NCBI GenBank assembly: GCA_022605405.1
Contig: JABYQQ010000018.1
Location: forward strand, 806,001 to 870,000
Reading direction: 5' to 3'
From: Earliella scabrosa
Taxonomy: Eukaryota > Basidiomycota > Agaricomycetes > Polyporales > Polyporaceae
Length of the DNA: 64,000 nt
Shown one piece after another: positions 11,801 to 23,593 of the stretch (position 1 is the first letter of the stretch; every line of letters begins with the position of its first letter). Under the pieces are notes generated by a model. The model saw nothing but the letters and a program-made list of their open reading frames with translations. It was not told where the DNA came from and did not search any database. Both the position numbers and the translations under genes were made by a program.

Positions 11801-13432
11801 TCGGCACGCGTAGCGAGGAAGCGAGCGTCGGGGCGATCGGGATATCCGTTCGGGGCATAAACCTGCGGTCGGGCCCTCCACGCGAGCTGCACAGCGCAAG
11901 CCGCCCCCGCTCACGAGATGGGGCTTCTGAATTCTTTGATGCAGACTAACAGGGTCAGGGCCAGACGAGTATGTACTGAACTGAGGCGGGTGAGAGCAGC
12001 GGGATGGAGCGACGCTGCGGGTTTACGTGCACGTCGTAATGGTTCGTACTACTTACAGATTCGCTGCACACAGGATCTGTGCGGTGATACGGAAGGATCG
12101 GAGGAGTCGATTTTCTCCAGGTTCTCGGCGAGCCTGAACGTCGGTATGGTGGATGGCGTGGCGGCCGGCGGGCGTCGCAGGGATGGGTTCTCTGGAAACC
12201 TGGTGGAAAACTCCTCAGGGACTCGCTCTGTCAGAATTCATCTGCATTCAATAACACACTCGTGCTAGTGACGGCTCGGTGGACGTCGGTGGCGCAGGCA
12301 GCGTGCTACGCGAGGCTCGGACCGACCTTCCTACTGGCTGAGGGGGGGACGCGTTTGGGCTGGGTCATGATCAAGGAGGATTGGCGCGCAGGGCGGCGGC
12401 CTGGGTGTTGTGTCAGCGCGCGCGCAGACCGGCGGTTGTATCCGGATATGGGGCAGTGCGCCCCCGGCGTCCTGGAGAACGTCGGCCTAGGACAGGGGAG
12501 GCGGAGGTGGACAGAGGAGGTGGAGACGCGCTGTTTCAAGGAGAAGGGACCATATGCATGCGTAGGATGGCCGATGGCGCTGGTTCGAGATTGATGATTG
12601 AGGAGGGGACTGGCGGATGCAGACGGACCGGCCGAGGCGCCTCGGAGTCGGAGTCGTCGAATCGCGGGAAACGAGGAGATGAGGCAGAAGTCGGAGAGTC
12701 GGAGCAAGAGAGAAGAAAGAAAAGATTGAGAGGAAGAGGCCACGTAAGTAGGCCCTCAATTTTCTGCACGGCGGTGCTCGCTGGACAGCTGCTCACGAAA
12801 TGAATGGCCTGCGCAGTCTCGGACTCTCGGTGGAGTGGAGAATGCGCGAAGTCAAGAGAACGGAGGGACGAGTCGTCGTTCCGAGTCGGAGCCCTGAGAA
12901 TGCGAGGCCAAAGGCGGGGGGCCACGTGAGCACACTGCGGAAGTCAGAGTGGTGGCGATGAGCGAGCTCCTCCCGAACGCTGACCACTGGATGCACGCCC
13001 GACTCCGACTCGCTCTGTCTGCCGTCTGCGCGAGGACGCCCGGGATCGGACGCTGCGATTGCGAAAACAAACTTGGAAGGAGCAGCAGCCAGGAGCCATA
13101 AAGGGCAAGAGCTGGGCCCGTGGGAGCGGGAGATCGGCGATCGCGATTTGTCAGGGCAGCGGAGCCGAGAGAGGCGGGCGGGGCGGCGGCTGGGTGAGTG
13201 TGACGGGCGCGAGGGGAGTGACGGGAGAGTGACTGGAGTGGGCGACGGAACGTGCTGCGTGCGTGCCGCCCAGTTGGACTCGGACTCGGACTCGGACTCG
13301 GACTGCCAGTGCGAGACTGCACTCGGACCAGACCCCGGACTCCGCAAAATTTCCAGCTGGCCCGCTCCTCGCGTCGATTGGCAAAGCGGCATTCCGCGTG
13401 CGTCCAGTCCAATTCAAGTCACCGTGACCTGT
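8821..13432. other. Gene-free GC-rich region upstream of the Zn2Cys6 gene (part 2)
   Basis: This run lies directly upstream of the 13.6 kb regulator gene. A Ser/Arg/Glu-rich frame at about 9450-9720 looks locally protein-like, but it has no start, domain or continuing exon. The rest consists of short overlapping frames, CT-rich tracts and CATTGTCAT-like repeats near 10820-10845. It is most simply the long 5' regulatory and untranslated region of the downstream regulator. Transcript data would decide whether non-coding exons lie here. Confidence 0.4.
13276..13304. repeat. GGACTC hexanucleotide repeat, about five units
   Basis: Nearly five perfect head-to-tail copies of GGACTC lie about 330 bp upstream of the transcription factor start. 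On the opposite strand the same tract would encode alternating Arg-Val, which accounts for a spurious antisense frame. It is a short microsatellite that may be length-polymorphic. Confidence 0.85.
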
Positions 13433-13603
13433 ATGTCCTCGATCTCCTCACCTCAGCCTCTTCATATCTCTTCTGACCAAGCTGTCCTGACGCCCATGGA
13501 TGCATCCTCTCGCCGCGTCCTCTTCTTGCTCTTTCTCTCCGTCCCTCTTCTACCGTACCTCGTCCCCCGCCTAATTCGTATCTCCATCGCTACCCTCGCA
13601 TAA
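13433..13603 (+). promoter_or_regulatory. Upstream ORF whose stop overlaps the start codon of the Zn2Cys6 gene (TAATG)
   Basis: A 56-codon frame starts at ATG 13433, with an internal in-frame ATG at 13496. It ends with TAA at 13601-13603, and the last A of that stop is the first base of the main ATG (TAATG). The peptide from 13496 has a strongly hydrophobic core (VLFLLFLSVPLLPYLVP). The geometry is that of a uORF acting through termination-reinitiation, which is known to set translation of fungal regulators. The function is inferred. An intron in the 5' leader could remove the uORF from the mature mRNA. Confidence 0.55.
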
Positions 13604-16600
13604 TGACCTACTCCCCCACCCACCCGTCCTACTCGTCCTACCCCACCCGCTATGCCTATTCGCCCCCGCAGCCGCCTCAGCAGCAACACCCTCCCCAGCA
13701 ACCTCAGTCCTCGTCCCAGCACGCCCAGCAAACAGGCTCGCACCCCGTAACACACTACCCGAAGCCCTCCTACCCGCCCTCCCATCTGCACCATTCGCAG
13801 ATCCCCATCAAGGTCGAGGAGTCTGCCGACCTCCCGCCCGTCTCGTCCCTCACAAACTACGACAGCCACCACGTAAAATCCTCGTCCTCCTCTCTCCCGA
13901 TCTTCCGCTTCGGCGCGGACTTCTCCTCCAGCGCGTCGCCCACCACTCCCTCCGCGACCCCCTTCACATTCATGTCTCACCAGAGCTGGCCCTCGTCCGC
14001 CGCGTCGACCTCGTACGGCCATTCGCAGCACGGCCAGTACGGCGGGGTCGACCGCTACCCGATTCCGTCCCCCGTGTCGCCCGTGAACGGACAGGGACAC
14101 CACGCGCTCTCGCTCGCGGACGAGTACGACGACGAGGGCGGAGACGAACTCGGCGACCTCCCGAGCGGCGGACTGGGCGGGATCGCGCTCGCGCCGTACG
14201 GCGGAAGCGGGTCCGGCGTCGGCGGGAAGGCGGAGAAGCAGATCCGGCGACGCAGCAGCAAGGCCTGTGACCAGTGCCGGAAGAGCAAGTGCAAGTGCGA
14301 GCGGAGCAGCCCCCAGGACCCGTGTCGCAACTGCGTCCTCCTCGGCACCCGTAAGTCTCCCGCGCCTCTTTCTTTGTCCAATATCCCGGTGCGCCTTTGT
14401 TCGGCTCCCGCGCGCATATAGCCCGCGCGCCTCCCGTCGCCCCCGCGCCCCGCCCTTGTCTTCCCCCCCGTCTCCTCTCTCTCCCCTCGCGCTCACGCTC
14501 ACCCGCGTCCCCGCAGAATGCACATTCCTCGGCCCGTCGCGCAAGCGGGGCCCGCCCAAGGGCTACATCGATGCCATTGAAGCTCGTCTGCATCAAACGG
14601 AAGCCCTCATCGGCATCCTTCTCAGCAGCAGAGACAGCCGCGCGAAGACGCTCTTGGAGGACATGGCCGAGGTGAGTCGCGCGTCCGCTTTCGCATCGCT
14701 CGGGGTCAGTATATGCGTGGCGCGAGATGGCTAAAGGTACGTCCTGCTGACCGGTGCCGAGCATTACGAGAGGCGCATGGAAGCCCCGCACGCGTGGCGC
14801 GTCTTTCTTCTTCTCCTCTGCGAAGGCGCCCCCGGCCCCTCACCGCTGCTTGTGCCCATCTTTGTCGAGGCTGTCCTCGCGCCCTGGCGCGCATATATCC
14901 ACTCATCGCGATAGCGCAGGAATGCCCGCATATATGCGCATCTATGATAGAGTTGATGACGTAGTTGTTCCGAACATTGCTCACACCGTATTTTTAGGAC
15001 CCGCTCGCGAAGGAGATCATCTCTCGTGTCGACAATTCGCCATATGGTTACAAGGGCCGGAGTCGCGGCGCTGAAGCACCAACTAGCCGCACAAGGGCAC
15101 CAACCGATGCTCGGGACGGTGAAGGGAACTCGGTCCATGCGACACAGTGCGTACTTGAACCATCTTCCCGTTGACGCGCGTTCACACGCCCTCTCGCCAG
15201 TCCCTCGAACGAGTGGCAGGACAAGGTTATCTCACGCATCAACGCCGCCGCGACCTCACGCAATACGCTGCTGCCTGGCGATCAAGTCGCCTCAGTAGGT
15301 GACGACGGCGACGAAGACATTGGCTCACGACCCTCCACAACTTCTCAGTCGGCTGCACCGTCCTCCAGTCGACTGAAGGCCGATGGGTCTCAGAAGCTGC
15401 ACGTCGCCACCGGTGAGTCCCGCCGACAGCGCAGGCGGCTCGAAGAACCCATCGATCATCGCTCGCCCTCGTCTGCGTCCTCGCGTTCTCCTCTCCGTAG
15501 ACAAGCCGAGGAAGAGAGCGTGGAGGAGTCTGAGAGCGGAGAAGACGAGATTGCCGTGGCGGTGGGACAGCTGAGTCTGAACGAAGATGAGCAAGTGCGG
15601 TATCATGGGAAGGTCAGCGGGCTTCATCTTCTGGGCGCGAACCAGAGGCAGGATGGCAGGGGCATCTGGTGAGTAACTGCAACTGCTAAGTGCGGCTACA
15701 AGTCCCTCACCGTCCGCTGTAGGCGCTTCCCCAAGGCAAGGGTATGGCCTCCGTTACCTCCGACTATCCGTAACAGCCAACGACGACAATCTGAAGAGTT
15801 TGCGCCTCGACTGCCCGACATTCCTACACAAGAGCTGTTGGTGGAACTCTACTTCACTTATGTCCATCCTGCGCTGCCCGTAGTCCACAAGTCCACGTTC
15901 ATGGAGGATTTCCGTAAAGGGTGAGTGTTTAGGCTTATCCGATCCGCAAATGGACAGCGTATCTAAACGAGGGTGTGCTGCAGCAACCTCTCCGAAGATC
16001 CGTACTCAGGTGAGTCGGGTTACTCCGACGCTGCCTCCCCGATGTCGAGTTCCTCGCCGCTCGGACCGAGGCGACGGCGTGTCCCCACGCTGCTGCTGCT
16101 CGCCATGTTCTCTCTTGCGGCAAGATACTCGGCGCGCACCGCCGATGTGCCTCCTCCTGACGATGGCTCGATGTGGTCTGCGGGCGATGAGTACATGGAA
16201 GACGCCAAGGTCATCCTTGACCGAACGTACGCCGCCAGCCGCCCGAGCACATGTCAAGCTCTTCTACTGCTTGGGTACCGCGAGGTCGGGATCGGTGCCA
16301 TGGCGCAGGCCTGGTTGTATGTGGGCATGGCCGTCCGGATGGCCCAGGACCTCGGTATGCACAAGTGCGCGGAGAACTGGACTGCGGTCGGCCGGAACCT
16401 GTTCTCGAAGGCCGAGCTGCAGGAACGTCGCCGGATCTGGTACGGATGCGTGGTGATGGACAAGTACATCTGCACGTACATCGGGCGGCCGGTCGCCATC
16501 TGCGAGCGCGATTTTGACACGCCGTTGCCGATGATTGAGGAGCCCGAGGAGACGGAGCTTTGGCGGCCTCATCCGTCGCCGCAGGTGATGGACAGCCCTG

Positions 16601-18306
16601 ACGACGTCCACGGGGAGGTTGTGCCGATGCAGGCGCACATCGTCTCGTGCTTCAACGAGTCGGCTAAGCTCTGTGAGTTCTCCGTGTTTTGATTTACGAC
16701 ATCTTACGGAACCACTGACGCGAGTTGTGCGACGTGACGCGTCGACAGCCATCATCATCAGCGAGATCTGCCAGAGCATCTATGCGATTAAGCCTGCGAC
16801 CAGCCGCCCCGCCGAGCTCGCGCGCCTCGACAGCCAGCTGACGAAGTGGTCTCTCGAGCTCCCCGAACACCTCCGGTTCGACCCCGCGTCGCCGAAGAAC
16901 CCCCCGCCACCTCCACACATCTTGACGCTCCACATGCAGTATTGGTGCACCATGCTGCTGCTGCACCGCCCATTGTACGTATATTTCATTCGTCGCAGCT
17001 TCATGACGCCAGTGCACTCATCTCCGCTGCAGCATCCGGCATATTCAGGACTCCATGAAGCCGTAAGTGGTCGCCGGTTCTCGTGGTCCAGCTTGATGGC
17101 CGACACTCTTTTCCGCTGTTCTAGGATGTCCCCCAGCACGTCTTCTGTCAAGGAGGCGATTCGCGCGAATTCCCGCCAGCATTATGACATGTGCGTGCAG
17201 GCCGCGAACTTCATCACCCTGATCGGTAAGCAGTCCCGCAGTGCGATTTTTGGTCGGTCCGTGCGGGCGTGCGCTGACGTGGGCGACCAGTTTCCTTGTA
17301 CGCCGAGCACTTCTGCCCGCGGCGGTCTTCGGTCTTCCTCTGCTATTATGTATTCACCGCTGCCATCATGCACGTCGCCACTCGTGAGTGATCTCCCGCC
17401 TATACTTCTTCGATCGATCGATGAGTGTCTCATCATTGGCTCCAAACCGCGCAGTTCGAACATACCCGGATGACCCCCAGGCCGCCATCGGGTTGGAGAA
17501 GACGATGGGCATCCTGAAGGGGATGAGCGTCATCTGGCCGAGCGCCTGGCGCGCCCTAGAGCTTCTGACAAACGCGAAGGCGTCGCTCGACCGACCGTCG
17601 GACGTTTCGTCTGTCCGCAGCTCCTTCTCGGAGCCCAGACACAAGCGCGCGGCGGAGGACCCCGTCGACCCAGAAGACGTGACAGTCACAGACCGGTCGC
17701 AGATGGTGACGCAGGAAGCGGAGGTGTACCGACAACAGCAGCCGAGCTACCCAGTCGTCCCCAGCCAGAGCCAGACCGCGGGCCAGGAGCATGGCGAGCA
17801 CGCGCAAGGCACGGCCCAGCAGGGGTACGCGATGTCGCTTGACGTGGGGCAGGGAAGCGCGGGGCCGGCGTCGACGTACCTGCCGCAGCCGTCGTACGAC
17901 CGCTGGACGGCGGAGAGCTCGTCGCTGTCGAGCTTCGGCGGCAGTCTGTCGACGTCGGTGCTGCCTCAGCAGTACAGCACGGGCCTCGTTGACGAGCGTA
18001 TCCGGAGCTCGGAGCGGCAGGGGCAGCGGTACCCGCAGTTCTGGAACGACTACTCGGCGCTCGGCCAGATGGAGACGACGTATGGTGTGCCGGTTATGGG
18101 CGAGATGGTGTCACAGCAGCAGCATGGCGGGCAGCATACGCACCATCACTCGGCGGCCGGGGCGGGGCACCAGCAGCAGTCGATGTACGTCTCGGACCAG
18201 TACTCTTCTATGTTTGGTGAGTGGGCTTGTGTTGTTTATGATAACGGGACGTGTGCTGATAGCGTCTGCGCTCGCAGGCACGATGCCTCCGTCGAGCCAG
18301 CAATAA
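13603..18306 (+). CDS. Zn2Cys6 fungal-specific transcription factor, 1215 aa, 12 exons
   Basis: Nuclear regulator with an N-terminal Gln/Pro/Ser-rich region, a Zn2Cys6 binuclear cluster at about residues 222-253 (ACDQCRKSKCKCERSS, then CRNC and QC), and a linker/coiled segment KRGPPKGYIDAIEARLHQTE. A Ser/Glu-rich stretch follows, then a Fungal_trans middle homology region (IPTQELLVELYFTYVHPALP ... STCQALLLLGYREVGIGAMA ... RRRIWYGCVVMDKYICTYIG) and a Gln/His-rich C-terminus. Exons: 13603-14350, 14517-14671, 14998-15146, 15201-15668, 15723-15920, 15984-16672, 16749-16974, 17033-17062, 17125-17225, 17291-17383, 17455-18216, 18278-18306. They sum to 3648 nt, so the frame closes; one exon is only 30 nt. 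The regulated pathway cannot be read from sequence. The preceding uORF and long leader suggest tight control. Confidence 0.93.
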
Positions 18307-20760
18307 ACTGGAGCAAGTACGAATTAAGAAGTAGCGTAATGGTAGGCCGAGCACCGTGACGGGGAGGTGCTCGCGGACCTTGGATCCGGTTTGGTGCACA
18401 GCTCTCGCGCTCGCGATGCCTCTTGCTTTATTTGTATCCGTCAATTACTACTACTAGGCTCCGGTGGCCCGTCGTCTCTTGTCCATCCGTTATTCCGCAG
18501 TCCTCCTCTCTCCGTCTCTCTTCTTGTCTAGTGTCCGTCCGTCCGTGAACGCGCCTCTCCTCTCTCTCGCCTACTCTGTAATAGCTGTCGTCGCTGCACG
18601 TGTTGTATCCCGTAGCTCTTCCCCCGCCCGAAACGGACTCGGACTCGTCCTCTCGTCCGCATGTACATACACCTCCACATAGACTACACCAAGCGCCTCC
18701 TGCGGCACATCAATGTACTCCTAATACGCACATACAATGTAATCCCCGTTGGTTGCGCGCGCATCGCGAGACACCCACATGGCGCGTCCTCCTTCCTGGG
18801 TTCCTTGGGTTCGCGGCGGTCTCAGGTACGAACTGATACTCGTAGGACTCGGACACCCCCAGGAACCAACCACCACGGCGCTCCGACTGCGACGTCGGAC
18901 GTCGACGCGACACAGATAGCGATGGCAGATGCAGACGGCCAAGCTTATCTCTATAACTCTGTTGTGACTCTACTGTCTCGGATAGCCAGATATACAATTG
19001 CGCTAGATTGATGGCTGGCACTGCACCGCGCGCAGGACTCGGACCAAGGCGGCAAGAGCACGATCAAAGTCGACCGACACCAGATTATATATCACCGCGG
19101 CTGTGCTGTGTGCCCCCTCCGATTGAGGACTGAATAACCTCGGATATTCCGCGCGCCAACGCCTCCTTGGCCGCCCCCGTCTCTCGGGAGTCGGAGCGTC
19201 TCTGTGTGGTCGCGCATTGCCAATCCCACAATCCCACTATCTGCGATCATCATGGGCTGATGATTGCGGGCAATCGTTGTCCCGCCGTTCCTTCTCGCTT
19301 CGTCCCGAGTGACTGCTCTGCCCTCTAACTCAGCCGCCGAGTGGGAGGTGGCACATGGACATGGGACACGCCCGTGTGGTTCGCCAGGGCCTCAGTCCCC
19401 TCGTTCCCGTGTGCCCCCGTGCCCGTGCCCGTGCCCGTCTGGCGCGATCTCGATGCGTGTGCGAGGTGCAGGGAACCCCCGCGCGGAGCCCGCGCCAGAA
19501 GTGGCCTGAGGACCCCGGGCGGGCGGATCCCGTCCGGCGTGTGTCGAACGTCGAACGTCGCGGGGCGACAGGACAATATTACACAGGATCACACAACTGC
19601 ACAGCATCTGCCCTCCGTCGCCGTCCCGGGCCCGTCGGCGGTATACTGGGCGTATGGTTTGCCGTGACGGGACTCCTCGCCCTGCCGCGAGCCGCGAACC
19701 GCGAGCCGGATCCGGGAATTGGATGCGTGGTGCGGCTGACGGGATGCTGCGGCAGACGTGCGTGCGTGGAGGCTTGGGCGTGCGTCTGTCTTCGAGGAAT
19801 GCGAGCGGCCTCGCGATGAAATTGGGTCCGAGGCAGGGTGCGCGCTCTGGGAGGTTGGGAGTGAGACGCTCGGAAGTACTTGTCCTCGGGCGCTCGGATC
19901 TCGGGAGCGGGAGCATTTTCTTCGTGGAGAGACGCGCGAGACCGATTCGACCGGACGATGAGCACACAGTCAACCATGGCGAAGGAAGCTGGTGCGCATG
20001 GACGAGGAGAGGGCGCAGATCCCGGCTGGGAAGAAGCCGTGTGCCGAGGCGAGAGCGTGTGCATGGACTGGGCTGGGTGGGAGGCCAAAAAATGTGGTGG
20101 TTCAAAGGAGTGCCAGAAGTGGAAGAAGGGTGCTGCGCGCGCGCCGCGCGAGCGACATCTGGCATCTGTCAAGAGCTGGAAGGAGCATGATGCGAGACGC
20201 ATTAGGCTTAGGCTTAGACGTGCGCGGTTCGCTTCGAAGGAACTTGGGAGCGCGGCGCGCCGCGGTTGCGTGCAGTGGGTGGGGAAATGAAAGAGGATAG
20301 ATTGCGGAATTGGCCGAAGTGAAGCCCTTTGTTTCTTTTGCGGTATCTCCGAGCAGAATAGAAATTTTGTGGGCCGCGAAGTCGGAGCGTCGCTGACGTG
20401 CCGGGGTGCGCTCTACCTTCGCACTCTTCGCGGATGAGAGCCGAGATGAGGATTGATAGTGGAGCGTCGGTTCATTGTGCTTCGTGCGAGAGAAGCGCGG
20501 GATTCAGGTACGGAGACGGAGAGAAGGTGCACAGCGTCGGAACGGAATCGGAGCTAGGAGTGCACCCGCACCCGCATATGTCCAGGGATCGAGGACAAGT
20601 CGACAACCACGATGAAACGAGGTGGGCGGGGTCGCGCATCGACTTCGCATAGTTGCGTCGCGGGTGGACTAGGGGTTTGGACGGAGATTATACAGGTTGA
20701 CGGATGGATTGACGCCATATTGTGGATTGACTGTGTATACTCGGGCGGCACTGAAAGGGT
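18307..20760. other. Gene-free GC-rich spacer downstream of the transcription factor
   Basis: The start of this stretch should be the 3' UTR of the regulator. Open frames on both strands (for example 19392-20165 minus and 19654-20190 plus) overlap each other and show no domain, so I treat them as GC artefacts. A short CCCGTG hexamer repeat lies near 19420-19440. Confidence 0.5.
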
Positions 20761-21600
20761 CTAATGTATTCGGACGGTAGGTGCCCGCCGCCAGGGGAAA
20801 GCTAGCGCGCGCCCGGTCGGGCTCGGGACGGGCACGGGGTACGCCCAGCGGTTCGCGTCATAGAACGAGAGCCATGACGCGTATCGATTGGGTCGGAGGG
20901 CGTCCTTGAGCATAGAAAGTGACCAAGTACAGGGTCGTAAAGCGCTAGGAGGGTTCTGATCAGTACGATGGACCAATATATCGCCCTTCTCAGGGAGCGT
21001 GGATGCGTCGCCGCGTGTGGATCGAGAGCTCATTGCGGTTTTCCAACTGGAGGGCGGAGCCAAGGGACGGTCACTTGATTGAGCATGTACCGCTGGTATC
21101 GAAGTCGTCATCGGCCTCCGCCACCGTGGCTCTAGGACACGGCGTCTTCCAGGAGGTGGATGGAACTGCACGTCGAAGGCATGGTGGAGGGATTTGCCCT
21201 TGACGACAAGAATAAGCCCGAAGCAGGGAAGCGTCCGGTACTAGGCACTCACCGCAAGACAAGCGACGGGCTTCAAGGTTAACTCCATTGGGCGTGCCGT
21301 CCACGCGTGGACAAGGCGAGTCTGAGCGGTTGCAAAACCTGAGCAGATCGCGCCCGCGAACAGCTGGTGCATGTCTTGAGAGCGGTCTTAGAACATTCCA
21401 GCGGCTTGGAAGCACGCATGTTATACGACCCAGCGACGTGCAGTCAATCGGTGTCTTGCCCCGTGCTGCTGCAGCGGTTTCACCTACACGTGTCAAGTTA
21501 GGCCACATGTCGCAGTGTCTTGATAGATTGGGAAGATGAGTTCGAAGACATGTCAGGGATGTTATGAAGCGCATACACGTGTGCTATGTTCGATGTATGG
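20761..21600 (-). pseudogene. Possible gene remnant with Cys-pair motif, unrecognised
   Basis: Reading the minus strand from about 21600, fragments in shifting frames look protein-like: a cysteine-rich TCTSCSRARS and RFCNRSDSPCPR, then LILVVKGKSLHHAFDVQFHP, and a 136-residue open tail ending at 20761 with SWLSFYDANRWAYPVPVP. The order resembles a zinc-cluster-like N-terminus followed by an uncharacterised body. Frame changes without clean splice sites suggest decay. I do not recognise the family. It could instead be a live gene with introns I misplaced. Confidence 0.25.
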
Positions 21601-22199
21601 CCGGACATAGGCCGGACGCTGGCATAATCACCTGCCAGCTAGTACCATATCAACTTGACCAACGTATTGATAGCAACACGTTCTTGTGGCTCGTCAAGAT
21701 ATGCGTGCGTACATCTCGATCCCATTCCTCTGGATCTGTATCAGAAACGCGTGTACGACCCTCGGTCGGCCCAATCTCTTGGAGATATTGCAATTTCTAG
21801 TACTCAGTGGCATCATTGAGGTTAAATCGACATGCCAAGGGGCCACTCACGAGTATGGGACGATTCCATGCTGGAGCCATATCAGTATGAACCAAGAGCC
21901 GGATCACATGCCGGCGAAGGTCCCGTAAGTAAATGATTGCAAGACTTCCGTGAACATGATGGCGAGGTGCAAAGGTTGGACTGGCCGGCAGGCGCCCTAG
22001 CACTGCCCTTGCTGACTAAGCCTTCCTCGCTCGCGTTCGCTTTGATTCCAAGCCCCCCAGGTTGACGTTGACCTCGTACCAGTCACGTTTTCATACGTTA
22101 CTAGAGCGTTGAGGCATTGGCCAGTAGAGTGAGCGACTATCTTATTTATGGGCTATCTCAAAGTTGACACAGTCGCACAGCTAGACATCGCGCTTGGCG
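21601..22199. other. Spacer, no gene seen
   Basis: Mixed composition with no long or conserved frame. It lies between two relics in the accessory region. Confidence 0.4.
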
Positions 22200-22570
22200 A
22201 GTCGCTACTTCTGCCAGCCTGAGTCGAGTTACTTCGAGCAATTGGCGAAGCTGCCGAGGTGGACAATCTCGCCGCATTGGTGCTTGTCTGTTCGTTGTGG
22301 AGCGAGGTCATGAAACCTCTTCTATATGCACAGATTGACCTCCAGCGCCGGTTTGCAATCTACCGATGCGTCGAGACGCTCGCTTCATCCCAGGATGAGC
22401 TCATCTATGGTCGAGATCTTGTGGGCATGGCAGACATCATCGCTGGCGGATCCAGGACATGGTCATTCTCCCAACTCCGTTTTACGAGGCGTCAGCGCAA
22501 TGTGATCAAAGAACGATTGCTACCGACGCTCCCTCGCATGTCGTCGGGATGGCGGTTCCACACGGAGTAA
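22200..22570 (+). pseudogene. F-box-like domain fragment, broken
   Basis: In one frame the sequence reads ELLRAIGEAAEVDNLAALVL, then VCSLWSEVMKPLLYAQIDLQ. This is the usual Agaricomycete F-box-like opening (normally LPPELL...) followed by the conserved SLVCKSW-type segment. A TGA sits inside the expected LPPE stretch at about 22220, and no ATG precedes it in frame. Beyond 22570 the frame stops and no LRR-like body follows. It is best read as the decayed 5' end of an F-box gene. Confidence 0.4.
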
Positions 22571-22835
22571 GGATTGTGACGGTACATGCCGCAGTGGCAG
22601 TGGCTGTCGACTCGGAGCAATAAGATGCCAGCGGCGAGGTCGACGACGATTCTTCGGAGAAAGTTCAACCGTAGGCTACTGAGTCGGGTAGTGGGGAATA
22701 ACAGCGGGAGTGGAGCTCTTCGCCTTGTTTCAAGGACGGCGCAATATCGAAATTCGGGTTGGTCAAATGGGGGAAGTGACCTGAAGCCATCGAGCAGAAC
22801 AGGTCCAGGTCGTTGCCGAGTCGGATGTAACGTGG

Positions 22836-23593
22836 TTTGCGCGAGATCCTGTTCGAAGTGGACAAAACCAGCAGCACCTCAGAATCAGATCGTGGGACGA
22901 AGCTGATCAGGTTGAGGGAGCGTGCGATGCGTGCACAGGAAGCTGTATGTCTATCGCTCTCCATCCTCTGGTTTCGACGCTCAGGCTCACGAACACTCTA
23001 GAAATGGCAACGAATGTATAAACTCTTTGCACCCTGCCTGCGGAGCATCAATAGCCGGCTCTGCCGTGACGACAAGAACAGGAACGTCCCCCGGCTTGTA
23101 TATGGCTGGGCATACAAGGAGGAGTATTTGATGAAGTACGCCGAGCTGAAACGCCTTGAACCGAACCTCAAGAACGTCACGGTGCCACCCTACCTTAGCC
23201 GGGAGACTGCAGAAGGACCTCATCCGTTACGGGGAACTTACCGACGAGGAACACAGCTGCGAAGACCTGCAGTACTTCCTACGGCTTCGCGTACGGACTG
23301 TTGTTCTCCACCACCTCGAAGAGCAGACCGAGATCCCGTTGGAGGATGTCCGCCCTTTCTCGCCGAAGTATGAAGGTATGTTCGGAATGTACAGCAACTA
23401 CGAGGTGACCAACCACTATGACGCCATCGGCATCGACAACATTGTAGAATTTATGAATGATGCGATGCCATGAATCAGGGCGGACATAGGTCAAAGCTGT
23501 TGTGGTGGCCCTATGTACGTGTCATCGTCATCGTTCCTGTTCATTTCTGTCTCCTCACGGCACTACATTTAGGATCTCACGTCGCCGCTCTGA
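22836..23593 (+). pseudogene. Micro-exon family, copy C (broken)
   Basis: Third member of the family whose intact copies start at 25439 and 28087. The exon 1 remnant reads REILFEVDKTSS...LRERAMRAQEA and stops at a GTATGT donor (about 22953). Exon 2 starts at 23002 (KWQRMYKLF) with GWAYKEEYLMKYAE, then VRPFSPKYEGMFGMYSNYE, FMNDAM and GGHRSKLLWW. The terminal micro-exon DLTSPL lies at 23573-23593. Exon 1 has no in-frame ATG. Exon 2 changes frame near 23210 and again near 23468, where a short duplication ATGCCATG breaks the FMNDAM-NQGGH junction. Splice sites and the micro-exon are still intact, so inactivation looks recent. Confidence 0.65.

Noticed and set aside
13462..14559. 365-codon minus-strand frame, the second longest in its area
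   Set aside because: Antisense of the Zn2Cys6 gene exon 1; Arg/Gly-rich low-complexity product expected from the reverse of Ser/Pro/Ala codons.
19392..20202. Overlapping 257- and 207-codon minus-strand frames
   Set aside because: No domain; mirrored by plus-strand frames of the same size, and no splice structure.
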